Assembly (NCBI GenBank): GCA_964402955.1
Contig: CAYOEZ010000051.1
Coordinates: 1-23,483 of the forward strand
Length of the DNA stretch: 23,483 nucleotides
Reading direction: 5' to 3'
DNA from: CAYOEZ01 sp964402955
GTDB lineage: Bacteria > Chloroflexota > DTOL01 > DAOUCN01
The notes below the pieces were generated by a model. The model did no database searches. It had not been told where the DNA came from and saw only the letters and a program-made list of their open reading frames with translations. Positions 7,871-14,539 of this stretch are shown piece after piece (position 1 is the stretch's first letter; each line of letters begins with the position of its first letter). The position numbers were made by a program, and so were the translations under genes.

Positions 7871-8026
7871 GTGGAGATCACGGTTTCATTTGCCCCAGGC
7901 GCTCGCGTTGTTGTGATTGTTATCCCTGAAAAGGGTGACGCCTTTTCCGACCTGACAGAAGCTGCGGCGAGCGGTCTCAGTTTCTGGAACAACCCGTATG
8001 ATGATGAGGATTGGAACAACGCCTGA
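7871..8026 (+). CDS. small 51-residue protein of unknown function
   Basis: A GTG at 7871 is preceded by AGGAG (7861-7865) and opens a 51-codon frame ending in TGA at 8024-8026. It fills the gap between the NfnB-like gene and the second cooC-type gene, 9 bases after the former's stop. The N-terminal half is a hydrophobic strand-like segment (ARVVVIVIPEKG, 11-22) and the tail is acidic and tryptophan-rich (SFWNNPYDDEDWNNA). Such FWxNPxDDxxW tails recall very short proteins in many genomes, some sitting before toxin genes, but no toxin is adjacent here. Function is unknown; a small structural or regulatory subunit of the redox system is possible. Confidence 0.6.
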   Translation: MEITVSFAPGARVVVIVIPEKGDAFSDLTEAAASGLSFWNNPYDDEDWNNA

Positions 8027-8053
8027 GCAAGGTGATATTCTGGAGGCCGAGTA

Positions 8054-8836
8054 GTGCCAAAGCTTGCACTGAGTGGTAAGGGCGGTGTTGGCAAAACAAC
8101 CTGGGCGGCGCTGTTGGCCGGGGCGTACGCCAGGCGCGGCGATAATGTGTTGGCGATTGACGCCGATCCGTCGCCCTGCCTGGCCAACGCGCTGGGCCTG
8201 CCGCTGGATATGGCCGGGGCGATTGTTCCCATCGCCGAGATGGAAGCACTGATCTACGAGCGAACGGGCGCGCAGCCAGGGACGACCGGCGGCTATTTCC
8301 GCCTCAACCCCAAGGTTGACGACATTCCGGATCGCTTCAGCGCCGTCTACAAGGGTATCAAGCTCCTGCAGTTGGGACACGTCGAGAAGGGCGGCTCCGG
8401 CTGCATTTGCCCGGAGAGCACGCTGCTCAAAGCGTTGGTGACGCACCTGCTGCTGGCGCGCCGCGATGTGGTGATTCTCGACATGTACGCCGGCACCGAG
8501 CATCTGGGGCGCGGCACGGCGGACTCCGTCGACGCCTTCCTGATCGTGGTGGAGCCGAGCGCACGCAGCCTGGCGACGGCCAGACAGATGGAGCAGTTGG
8601 CGCGCGACATTCGCATCGAGCATCTCTTTCTGCTGGCCAACCGCGTGCGCAACGCGGCCGATCGCGAGTACATCGTGGCCAATGGACCGCAGTTGCCACT
8701 GCTGGGCGTTTTGGCGGAGGACCCGGCTGTGCTCGAGGCTGACCGCATGGGCATACCGGTCTATGAACATGCGCCGCAGTTGCTGGCGGAGGCAGAACGC
8801 GTCATCGCCGAGCTAGACAGGCTCAGCGCACCGTAA
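8054..8836 (+). CDS. CooC-type nickel-insertion ATPase (second copy)
   Basis: This 260-residue CooC-family ATPase begins with GTG at 8054, seven bases after GGAGG (8042-8046). The Walker A motif SGKGGVGKTT spans residues 7-16, AIDADPSPCLANALG follows at about 35-49, and the Cys-x-Cys pair is Cys117 and Cys119 (GGSGCICPES). It differs clearly from the first copy: the CxC context is GGSGC instead of GRPEGQGC, and it has a longer insert before it. It is therefore an older paralogue and not a recent duplication. It is the last gene of the + strand redox cluster and converges on the glycosyltransferase-like gene. Its client is probably a nickel enzyme such as CODH encoded elsewhere. Confidence 0.88.
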   Translation: MPKLALSGKGGVGKTTWAALLAGAYARRGDNVLAIDADPSPCLANALGLPLDMAGAIVPIAEMEALIYERTGAQPGTTGGYFRLNPKVDDIPDRFSAVYKGIKLLQLGHVEKGGSGCICPESTLLKALVTHLLLARRDVVILDMYAGTEHLGRGTADSVDAFLIVVEPSARSLATARQMEQLARDIRIEHLFLLANRVRNAADREYIVANGPQLPLLGVLAEDPAVLEADRMGIPVYEHAPQLLAEAERVIAELDRLSAP

Positions 8837-8915
8837 AGCCGCCGATCTCTACCTGGTTCCGGGCACTCGGCCCTGCAGGGCTGCTGACCGGCAGACGCTC
8901 CATCGTCGCCAGAAC

Positions 8916-11204
8916 TTAGAGACCGGCGATGACGCGGTAGTGGCCTGCAGGAAGAGTCGCCGGCAGCGCAAGCGTGCGGCGGTCGCTGACGACCTCGCCC
9001 TTGTCCCACAAACTCGTGGGGTACTCGCCAGCCTGGGGCTGGCTGTCCAGTTGGGCGACAATGGCGTCTTTTTCATTGAGCACCTGCACAAAAATGGTGT
9101 AATCTTTTTGCATTGCCGCCGTTGCCTGCCACGTCGTGACAACGGTGATTGCCGACCCCGCCTGGACGACAGGCGGGGTTTCTGTTTGCGCAGAAACCAG
9201 GTTGGCCTGTTGGTCGAACGAGAAGAGCGCGCGCCGCTCCGATAGATCTGGGGATACAGGCACGGCCAGCTTGAGGCGGCCGACAAAGGGAACGTCGGTG
9301 CGCTTGCCGTCTGGAGCGATCGCCCACAGGCGCTGCCCCGACTGGTAGTCGTAGAAGCCGATTTCCAGGCGCACGCGGGCGGGGGCTGTCGCCGTCAACG
9401 GGACAGAGACAAGGTAGCGATCCTCGATGATGACGCCGGGCGTCATCAGGCTGGTTGGCAGGCTACCGCGGCCAGGGTAGCTGTCGCGTTGCCCCAGCCA
9501 TTCCATGTTGGCGCCCCAGAGGTGAATGAAGAGGCTGTAATCGTTCTCGATGGGGCGCAGAGCTTGCAGATAGACCGTTACAGCAACGGCGCTTCCCGGC
9601 AGGACAGCATTGCTCTGCACATCGTAGCCGACCAACTCTATCTCGCTGTCGCCGTAGCTCAAATGCACTGGCTGCGCCGGCGTGAAGGAGCTCGACATAA
9701 CGGTAGGCATGGCGTAGGTGGGCGTAATGTAGCGGAAGGGGACGACGGCGGCCAGAACAAAGAGTGCGGTCACTGGAATTGCCAGGATGGCTGTCTGCCA
9801 GCGTCCGTGCACCAGCGCGCCAAAGCCAACCAGCAGCAAGGCGGCGATACTGGCAATGGCTGGAAAGATAAGGCGGCCTTGTGTGCCGGGGGTTGTCGCT
9901 GTCCAGCGCAGCAAGCCCGCCGCGACCAGAGCCAGCCAGGTCGTGGTCAGTGCGAGTGCACGCAGATCAACGTCTGCGCGAGGCAACGTCGCTGCGCCGG
10001 ATAGTCGCCTGTTTCGGCCGATGGCCACAATCCGGTGTGCTGCAAAGACAACCAGCCCCAGCGCCGCCAGACGGGCGGTTAGCTTAAGCACAGTGTATAT
10101 CCACTCGTCGACCAGGATGTTGAACCAGCCGAAGACGGCCCAGAAGGACAACTCCAGGCCGCTAAGTTCAGCCGTGACATCCCGCAATGACAGCCGTCGC
10201 TCTCCGACCCAGGCGAGCATGGGCCGCAGTCCGGTGACGTCGTGGTAGAGCATCCAGTTGCGGGCATACCACCAGCCAGCGATGACTGCCGTCAACAGAA
10301 CGACGATGCCAATACTCGTCAGCCATCTGCGCAGCGGCCGCTTGCCTGCGCTGTCTGTTCCTCTGCGCTGCCAGGTGATGTACGATAGAGCAAATACGAC
10401 GAAGACAAGCAGCAGCACACCTGTTAACTTACTCAGTGCGGCCAGACCGGTCAGGATGCCCAACGCCGCAACGCGCCGGTAGGTCAGGGGCCGCTGCGGC
10501 GGATCGGTGGCGAGGTAGACGGTCAGAGCGACGGCCAGAGACGCCAGCGCGGTCATGGCATTGTCGTTGTTGACCGACGCACTGATGAAGATGAATTGCG
10601 GGTTGAAGGCGACGAGGGCCGCGAGCAGGAAGGGCATGTATCTGGCTGTGGCGTGCGACGACTCCTGTCGTCGCTGTGGGTCAGACGCGACGACAGGAGT
10701 GCCCGATACAGCGGGGCAGGCTCTCGTCGCACTCCAGATACGGCGCCCCAGGGCATAGGCGCTGAACACGGTGATCAGCCCCAGAAGCAGGGAGAAGAAG
10801 CGCACGACGTGCACCGCCAGCGCCGTGCCATGCCAGGGAAACGAAACGGGCGCAGGGACGACCATGTTCTTGTTGCCGTCGTTGTCGGGCAGGCCCGGGG
10901 CGGCGTGTGGATTGAGTTTGCCCACGCGCTCGAAGTCGCTGCTATCGATGAGCCGGACAAGCGGCGCGGCAAGCACGTAATAGAGAGGGGGCTGGCTGGC
11001 TTCTTGGCGGGCGAGCTCTTCGCCCTGGCGCGCGTCCTGGACGGGCAGGTCGGCGCGTTGCGCCACATAACGGATGTAGGCAAGGTGCCACACCTCATCG
11101 GGCGCCTCAAAGACCGGCGTCGCCAGGTTGTACACGGTTCCCAGGGCAAGGAAGAGCAGTGCAAGAAGGATGACCGGCCCGTGGGAGCGCGCTGCTCTTG
11201 TCAT
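8916..11204 (-). CDS. polytopic glycosyltransferase-like membrane protein with in-frame repeat insertion and early stop
   Basis: This 762-residue protein has many hydrophobic helices (first at about residues 10-28). A loop reads TPVFEAPDEVWHLAYIRYV, followed by QEASQPPLYYVLAAP, as in DUF2142 and ArnT/PMT-like lipid-linked glycosyltransferases. FNPQFIFISASVNNDN is also typical. The C-terminal 250 residues look like extracytoplasmic beta-rich domains. About 31 residues from WSATRACPAV to SSHATA are encoded by palindromic repeat copy 3 and lie in a loop between helices. The frame stops at TAA (8916-8918), but the same frame continues for 30 codons, including TMERLPV and VEIGGFTVR, to TGA at 8823-8825; this resembles the usual family ending (GLYxxxTGxRLPV), with TAA where Tyr is expected. 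The start at 11204 lies 11 bases after lspA. Substrate unknown. Confidence 0.8.
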   Translation of the reverse strand: MTRAARSHGPVILLALLFLALGTVYNLATPVFEAPDEVWHLAYIRYVAQRADLPVQDARQGEELARQEASQPPLYYVLAAPLVRLIDSSDFERVGKLNPHAAPGLPDNDGNKNMVVPAPVSFPWHGTALAVHVVRFFSLLLGLITVFSAYALGRRIWSATRACPAVSGTPVVASDPQRRQESSHATARYMPFLLAALVAFNPQFIFISASVNNDNAMTALASLAVALTVYLATDPPQRPLTYRRVAALGILTGLAALSKLTGVLLLVFVVFALSYITWQRRGTDSAGKRPLRRWLTSIGIVVLLTAVIAGWWYARNWMLYHDVTGLRPMLAWVGERRLSLRDVTAELSGLELSFWAVFGWFNILVDEWIYTVLKLTARLAALGLVVFAAHRIVAIGRNRRLSGAATLPRADVDLRALALTTTWLALVAAGLLRWTATTPGTQGRLIFPAIASIAALLLVGFGALVHGRWQTAILAIPVTALFVLAAVVPFRYITPTYAMPTVMSSSFTPAQPVHLSYGDSEIELVGYDVQSNAVLPGSAVAVTVYLQALRPIENDYSLFIHLWGANMEWLGQRDSYPGRGSLPTSLMTPGVIIEDRYLVSVPLTATAPARVRLEIGFYDYQSGQRLWAIAPDGKRTDVPFVGRLKLAVPVSPDLSERRALFSFDQQANLVSAQTETPPVVQAGSAITVVTTWQATAAMQKDYTIFVQVLNEKDAIVAQLDSQPQAGEYPTSLWDKGEVVSDRRTLALPATLPAGHYRVIAGL
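10647..10736. repeat. palindromic repeat, copy 3, inside a coding sequence
   Basis: TGTGGCGTGCGACGACTCCT... (from 10647) pairs with the right half ending CGTCGCACTCCA at 10736. The right half carries the same TGCCCGATACAGCGGGGCAGGCTCT insert as copy 2. The core is 90 bp, a multiple of three, and keeps the glycosyltransferase-like frame open. It is bounded by GTATCTGG (10638-10645) and CCAGATAC (10734-10741), which are reverse complements and may be an extended outer arm. Confidence 0.9.
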
Positions 11205-11215
11205 GGCATCTACCG

Positions 11216-11758
11216 TCAGGGAGTCTCTAAGCGGGGCGTATCGTCTGCGGGTGGGGGTGGAGCGACAGGCGCGGGGAGTGTGGCTGCGATGGGCGTCGCG
11301 GCGGGAGCGCGGAAGATGAGGTAGTAGGCGAGCAGAATGACGCCCGTCGTCACGCACACGTCGGCGATGTTGGAAACGGCCCAATACTTCACATAAAGAA
11401 AGTCGACGACGTAGCCGAAGCGAATCCGGTCAGCGAGATTGCCGCAGGTGGCGCCCAACTCTAACCCCAGACCCAGCGCGATGATGAGATCAATCTGTGG
11501 CGTCGAGCGTAGATAGAACAGGATCACGATGATAACCACGATGGCAACGATCGTGAAGAAGAGGTTCTGATTCTGGAGGATGCCAAAAGCCGCGCCGCTG
11601 TTCTGGATGTACATGATCGCGAAGATAGGCTTCAGGAAGGAAAAAGGGTACCACGGCTCGTTCAGTGCGAAGTTGGCGGCAACGATGTACTTGGTCGCCT
11701 GATCAACAACGAAGACGGTCAAGGCAACCAGGGGGATGAACAGAGCACGTAGGCGCAC
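11216..11758 (-). CDS. lspA: lipoprotein signal peptidase (signal peptidase II)
   Basis: LspA is the inner-membrane aspartic protease that removes signal peptides from prolipoproteins after lipid attachment. The 180-residue protein has four hydrophobic helices and the family motifs DQATK (19-23), QNSGAAFGI (52-60), GNLADRIRFGYVVDF (106-120) and SNIADV (129-134). The catalytic aspartates are expected at Asp119 and Asp133, and both are present. The start is GTG at 11756-11758, directly after the TAG of the DksA-like gene with no intervening base, so translation is probably coupled. The tail after about residue 150 is an Ala/Pro-rich extension beyond the normal end. Substrates in this window include the metal-binding lipoprotein at 21056 and perhaps the molybdoprotein at 12675. 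Confidence 0.95.
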   Translation of the reverse strand: MRLRALFIPLVALTVFVVDQATKYIVAANFALNEPWYPFSFLKPIFAIMYIQNSGAAFGILQNQNLFFTIVAIVVIIVILFYLRSTPQIDLIIALGLGLELGATCGNLADRIRFGYVVDFLYVKYWAVSNIADVCVTTGVILLAYYLIFRAPAATPIAATLPAPVAPPPPADDTPRLETP

Positions 11759-12121
11759 CTATACCTTCTCCTGGCGTGTCCTGCACTCCATGCAGCGTGC
11801 TGCATAGGGCAAGGTCGCAAGCCGCTCAGGATCGATAGGCTTGCCGCACGACTCGCACAATCCATACACTCCCCTGCTGATCCTGCGCAGCGCAGCTTCT
11901 ACCTCGCTCAGCAACTGGGTGGTGTGCCTTTGCAGCGAGAGGTTTTTTTCCTGCTCGAACATGTCAGATGCATCGTCGGCCATGTGATTGCCCATCCCGG
12001 CGTGCTCACTTTGCGTATCGTCAAGGCTTGCCAGAGAACGCAAGTGCAAGAGCTCGGCCTGAAGTGCAATCTGTTCTGCCTCGAGTTGTTCTCTCATACT
12101 GTGCAGAAACGTGTCGTCCAC
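11759..12121 (-). CDS. DksA/TraR-family C4 zinc-finger protein
   Basis: This 120-residue protein has an N-terminal helical region (about 5-80, coiled-coil-like) and a C-terminal four-cysteine finger with Cys89, Cys92, Cys110 and Cys113 (CESCGKPIDPERLATLPYAARCMEC from residue 89). DksA/TraR proteins bind RNA polymerase through the secondary channel. Many short relatives next to lspA are annotated only as TraR/DksA-family regulators. It is the first gene of the - strand operon with lspA and the glycosyltransferase-like gene. The only plausible promoter seen lies about 260 bases upstream. Confidence 0.88.
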   Translation of the reverse strand: MDDTFLHSMREQLEAEQIALQAELLHLRSLASLDDTQSEHAGMGNHMADDASDMFEQEKNLSLQRHTTQLLSEVEAALRRISRGVYGLCESCGKPIDPERLATLPYAARCMECRTRQEKV

Positions 12122-12381
12122 GATTTTCCCACCATTCTGACGCCCATGAGGTGCACAAAGACCCCGCCATGCCGTGTGCTGCTTGGCTTTTTGAACCGGA
12201 TAGAAAAAGTGGGTGCCTACCTGTCAGTTATTGCCGAACCCCCGATCGTGATCGTCCGATATTGCTGCGACCACCACAATGGAGACATTCTCAGCCCCTC
12301 CAGAGATCAGCTCCCGACGTACGAGGTGTTGGCTCAAAGCGTCGCACTCTGCATCACGAGCACAGCCGGGTCTCCTGCGTG
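12122..12381 (-). other. long untranslated leader region upstream of the dksA-like gene
   Basis: This 260-base stretch has no convincing gene on either strand. If the promoter at 12382-12410 drives the operon, it is transcribed as a 5' leader of about 250 nt. No known riboswitch family was recognised. Open frames crossing it on the + strand have no ribosome site and no recognisable protein pattern. Confidence 0.4.
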
Positions 12382-12410
12382 ACTATAGCACAAATTGGCG
12401 CAAAAAGCAA
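12382..12410 (-). promoter_or_regulatory. probable promoter of the dksA-like/lspA/glycosyltransferase operon
   Basis: On the - strand TTGCTT (12405-12410) is 17 bases from TATAGT (12382-12387). No better promoter was seen closer to the gene. A 12-bp perfect palindrome lies just upstream of the -35 element. Confidence 0.5.
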
Positions 12411-12413
12411 TCA

Positions 12414-12427
12414 GAACGAACGTTCGT
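12414..12427. promoter_or_regulatory. palindrome ACGAACGTTCGT, possible LexA-like operator
   Basis: Bases 12416-12427 form a perfect 12-bp palindrome. Including flanks, AGAACGAACGTTCG matches the Gram-positive SOS box CGAACRNRYGTTYC at 12 of 14 positions. It lies upstream of the - strand promoter at 12382-12410. No LexA gene is visible and the assignment rests on the pattern alone. Confidence 0.25.
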
Positions 12428-12446
12428 CTCAAGCAGCAGCTGCCAT

Positions 12447-12596
12447 GTGTCCACTGCAAAAAGGTCTGGACGGACCCGTCATTGCGAGCGGAGCGAAGCA
12501 ATCTCCCCCGTTTCGCGCCGAAAGGAGATTGCTTCGTCGCAAAGGGCGCTTCTCGCAATGACGGTTGGGCGAACACAACCTTTTTGCAGTGGGCAC
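12447..12596. mobile_element. 150-bp MITE-like element, copy 1
   Basis: Terminal inverted repeats GTGTCCACTGCAAAAAGGT and ACCTTTTTGCAGTGGGCAC bound the element. CTGCCAT occurs on both flanks (12440-12446 and 12597-12603) as a perfect 7-bp target-site duplication. The interior holds a long inverted repeat built on CGTCATTGCGAGCGGAGCG and AAGCAATCTC, a motif dispersed in many bacterial genomes. There is no transposase gene. The -35 element of the downstream molybdoprotein gene begins one base after the right duplicated flank. Confidence 0.85.
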
Positions 12597-12603
12597 CTGC
12601 CAT

Positions 12604-12632
12604 TTGCAACAATGTAATAAAACTGGTATACT
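12604..12632 (+). promoter_or_regulatory. promoter of the sulfite-oxidase-like gene
   Basis: TTGCAA (12604-12609) is 17 bases from TATACT (12627-12632), in an AT-rich patch about 40 bases before the start codon. It directly abuts MITE copy 1, whose insertion must have replaced everything farther upstream. Confidence 0.65.
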
Positions 12633-12674
12633 ATGAATGGGAGACATCACGTGCTTCAGGAGGACACACAAGCC

Positions 12675-13454
12675 ATGAACCGACGAAATTTTCTGCATCT
12701 GGGGTTGGTAATGACGGCAGGCGTTGTGGCTGCTGCATGCGCCGCCGGCACCAACTCGTCTACGCCAGACCTTGCCTCACCCATGCCGACCGGAGCATTG
12801 TCGTCGTCCCCGGGCGCGACGCCGACGGTGCGCGGTTATGTGTCACCCGGAACCTTGATGGGCAATTCCAACGATCCGGGCTTCTACGTGCGCTTTATCC
12901 AGACGGTGCGTGCGCCTGATCCCGCCCGCTGGCAACTGACCATTAAGGGGCTGGTGGAAGCGCCAACGACGATGACGCTTCAGCATATCAAAGATAATCT
13001 GGCGTTTGTGGAGCAGAGCACTCGCATGAAGTGCGTTGAAGGCTGGTCGAGCCGGGCCGTTTGGGGCGGCTTCACGTATGCTGCGTTAGCGGATTTGGTC
13101 AAGCCATTGGCGAACGCCACGTATCTCTATTTCGCGTCCGATGACGGCTATTACGAGATTCTGCCCATCAGTGAGTTGCAGAAACCGCGCGCACTCTTCG
13201 TGACGCACATGGATGGCCAGATGCTGGGCGCCAGGCACGGTGCGCCGCTGCGCATGATTATGCCCTGGCTCTACGGCTACAAGGGCGCCAAGACGATCAA
13301 CACCATCGAGTTCCGCTCGCAGAAAGGGAAGGGCTATTGGTCAGACGTGGGACCGTATACCGTTGATGGCACGATTCTGGCCGGGTCCGATTTCCCACTC
13401 GATCTGGATGGCAAGAACCGCCAGGTCAAGGGCGGCGAGGTCACGGACTATTAG
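12675..13454 (+). CDS. sulfite-oxidase-like molybdopterin protein, Tat-exported
   Basis: This 259-residue protein has the oxidoreductase molybdopterin fold of sulfite oxidase and MsrP (YedY). The N-terminus MNRRNFLHLG is a twin-arginine signal, followed by a hydrophobic stretch and AAAC, a possible lipobox (Cys22). The molybdenum-ligating cysteine is Cys120 in MKCVEGWSSRAVWGG. The family motifs RHGAPLRMIMPWLYGYKGAK and a C-terminal segment rich in Gly, Tyr and Trp follow. The start at 12675 gives the Tat motif at the extreme N-terminus and follows AGGAGG (12658-12663); the in-frame ATG at 12633 is rejected. There is no MsrQ-like haem partner next door, so the electron acceptor and substrate are unknown. 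Confidence 0.9.
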   Translation: MNRRNFLHLGLVMTAGVVAAACAAGTNSSTPDLASPMPTGALSSSPGATPTVRGYVSPGTLMGNSNDPGFYVRFIQTVRAPDPARWQLTIKGLVEAPTTMTLQHIKDNLAFVEQSTRMKCVEGWSSRAVWGGFTYAALADLVKPLANATYLYFASDDGYYEILPISELQKPRALFVTHMDGQMLGARHGAPLRMIMPWLYGYKGAKTINTIEFRSQKGKGYWSDVGPYTVDGTILAGSDFPLDLDGKNRQVKGGEVTDY

Positions 13455-13487
13455 TGCATAGCGCCAGACGCTAATTCTCACGGTACC

Positions 13488-13571
13488 TGTTCACCGTTGT
13501 CTCGTGATAGACGCCAACAACGTAGTGGCGCAGCAAGCAGCGCCACTACGTCCACACCATAACGCTGAACA
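13488..13571. terminator. nested inverted repeat between convergent genes
   Basis: ACGTAGTGGCGC (13520-13531) and GCGCCACTACGT (13540-13551) form a perfect 12-bp stem with an 8-base loop AGCAAGCA. Outside it TGTTCACCGTT (13488-13498) and AACGCTGAACA (13561-13571) pair at 10 of 11 positions. It lies between the ends of the molybdoprotein gene and the ROK gene. It could stop transcripts from both sides, although there is no T-run; it may equally be a dispersed palindromic repeat. Confidence 0.55.
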
Positions 13572-13579
13572 GTTACTTC

Positions 13580-14539
13580 TCACGCGCGCAGGATTTGTTC
13601 TCCGAGCGCGACGGCTCCCCAGAGCGGGGCGTCATCGCCGAGTGCTGCCGGCTGGATGTCGACGCGCATTTGTGGCAGCACGTGGTAGCGCGCTGTCTCC
13701 CGCACGATGCGCCACCAGCGCTCGCCGGACTTGATGACGCCGCCGCCAATGACAACGCGCTCAGGATTCATCAGGTTAATGGCGCCGCCGATGCCCGTGC
13801 CCAACATGCGCGCGGCGTGCTCGAGCACCTCTATGGCCAGCGCATCGCCCGCCTGGGCGGCCTGCGCAACGTGTACAGCCGTGACGGCATCTGTATTTTC
13901 CGCAACCAGGGCGCGCAGGCTGGCGCCCTGGTCGGGCCGGGCGTCAAGCCGGCCACGCGCGGCTCTGCCAATCGCCGTGCCGCACGCTTCGGTTTCCACG
14001 CACCCCCTCTTGCCGCAAACGCAGGGCGCTCCGCCAGGGTTGACCACATTGTGGCCGATTTCACCGGCCATGCCGTCGGCCCCGTCGTAGATGTTGCCTC
14101 CTAGCACCCAGCCGCCGCCGACGCCTGTGCTGACCGTCACGTAGAAGACACTGGCGCAACCCCTTGCCGCTCCATAGCGCCACTCGCCGAGTGCGCCAAC
14201 ATTGGCATCGTTGGCCACAGCTGCCCGCACGCCGAACTCCGCCTGTAGTTGTGCAACCAGAGGGGTGTCGTTCCAGCCGGGAATGTGATGCGACAGGATG
14301 ACCATGCCTTTGCTCTGCAAGACCGGCCCGCCAAAGCTGACGCCAATGGCAAGCGGCTTGCGGCCAGCCAGGAGTTCGTGGGCAAGTTGGAGCATCGTGC
14401 GCTGTTCGTAGCTGGCGTCGTGGTTGGGCGGCGACGGTGAGCGCTTCAGTCCGCTCCAGGCCGTATCGCCCAGACGCAGCAGCGCCGCGGAGAGCTTGGT
14501 TCCGCCATAGTCGAGGGCCAGGATGTACGAATCGTTCAT
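13580..14539 (-). CDS. ROK-family sugar kinase
   Basis: This 319-residue ROK protein (glucokinase/fructokinase/N-acetylmannosamine kinase type) phosphorylates a sugar with ATP. The phosphate-1 loop is LDYGGTKLSAAL (9-20). A sugar-binding region reads VANDANVGALGEW, and the phosphate-2 loop reads VSTGVGGGWVLGG. The ROK zinc site is EIGHNVVNPGG...CVCGKRGCVE with the usual His and three Cys. There is no helix-turn-helix domain, so it is an enzyme and not an NagC/XylR-type repressor. The ATG at 14539 overlaps the SIS gene stop as ATGA, indicating translational coupling. The partner isomerase suggests a shared sugar-phosphate pathway, possibly heptose or hexosamine; the exact sugar cannot be told. 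Confidence 0.92.
   Translation of the reverse strand: MNDSYILALDYGGTKLSAALLRLGDTAWSGLKRSPSPPNHDASYEQRTMLQLAHELLAGRKPLAIGVSFGGPVLQSKGMVILSHHIPGWNDTPLVAQLQAEFGVRAAVANDANVGALGEWRYGAARGCASVFYVTVSTGVGGGWVLGGNIYDGADGMAGEIGHNVVNPGGAPCVCGKRGCVETEACGTAIGRAARGRLDARPDQGASLRALVAENTDAVTAVHVAQAAQAGDALAIEVLEHAARMLGTGIGGAINLMNPERVVIGGGVIKSGERWWRIVRETARYHVLPQMRVDIQPAALGDDAPLWGAVALGEQILRA

Noticed and set aside
8837..8915. Terminator between the convergent cooC-type and glycosyltransferase-like genes
   Set aside because: The palindrome GCCCTGCAGGGC is short and has no T-run, and the stretch appears to be the former coding end of the glycosyltransferase-like gene.
11924..12561. Open frames on the + strand between the dksA-like gene and the molybdoprotein gene
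   Set aside because: They overlap the dksA-like gene antisense or run into MITE copy 1, with no ribosome site or family pattern.
12633..12674. Upstream ATG for the molybdoprotein gene
   Set aside because: It would bury the twin-arginine motif behind 14 residues, overlaps the -10 region's downstream edge and skips the AGGAGG site.
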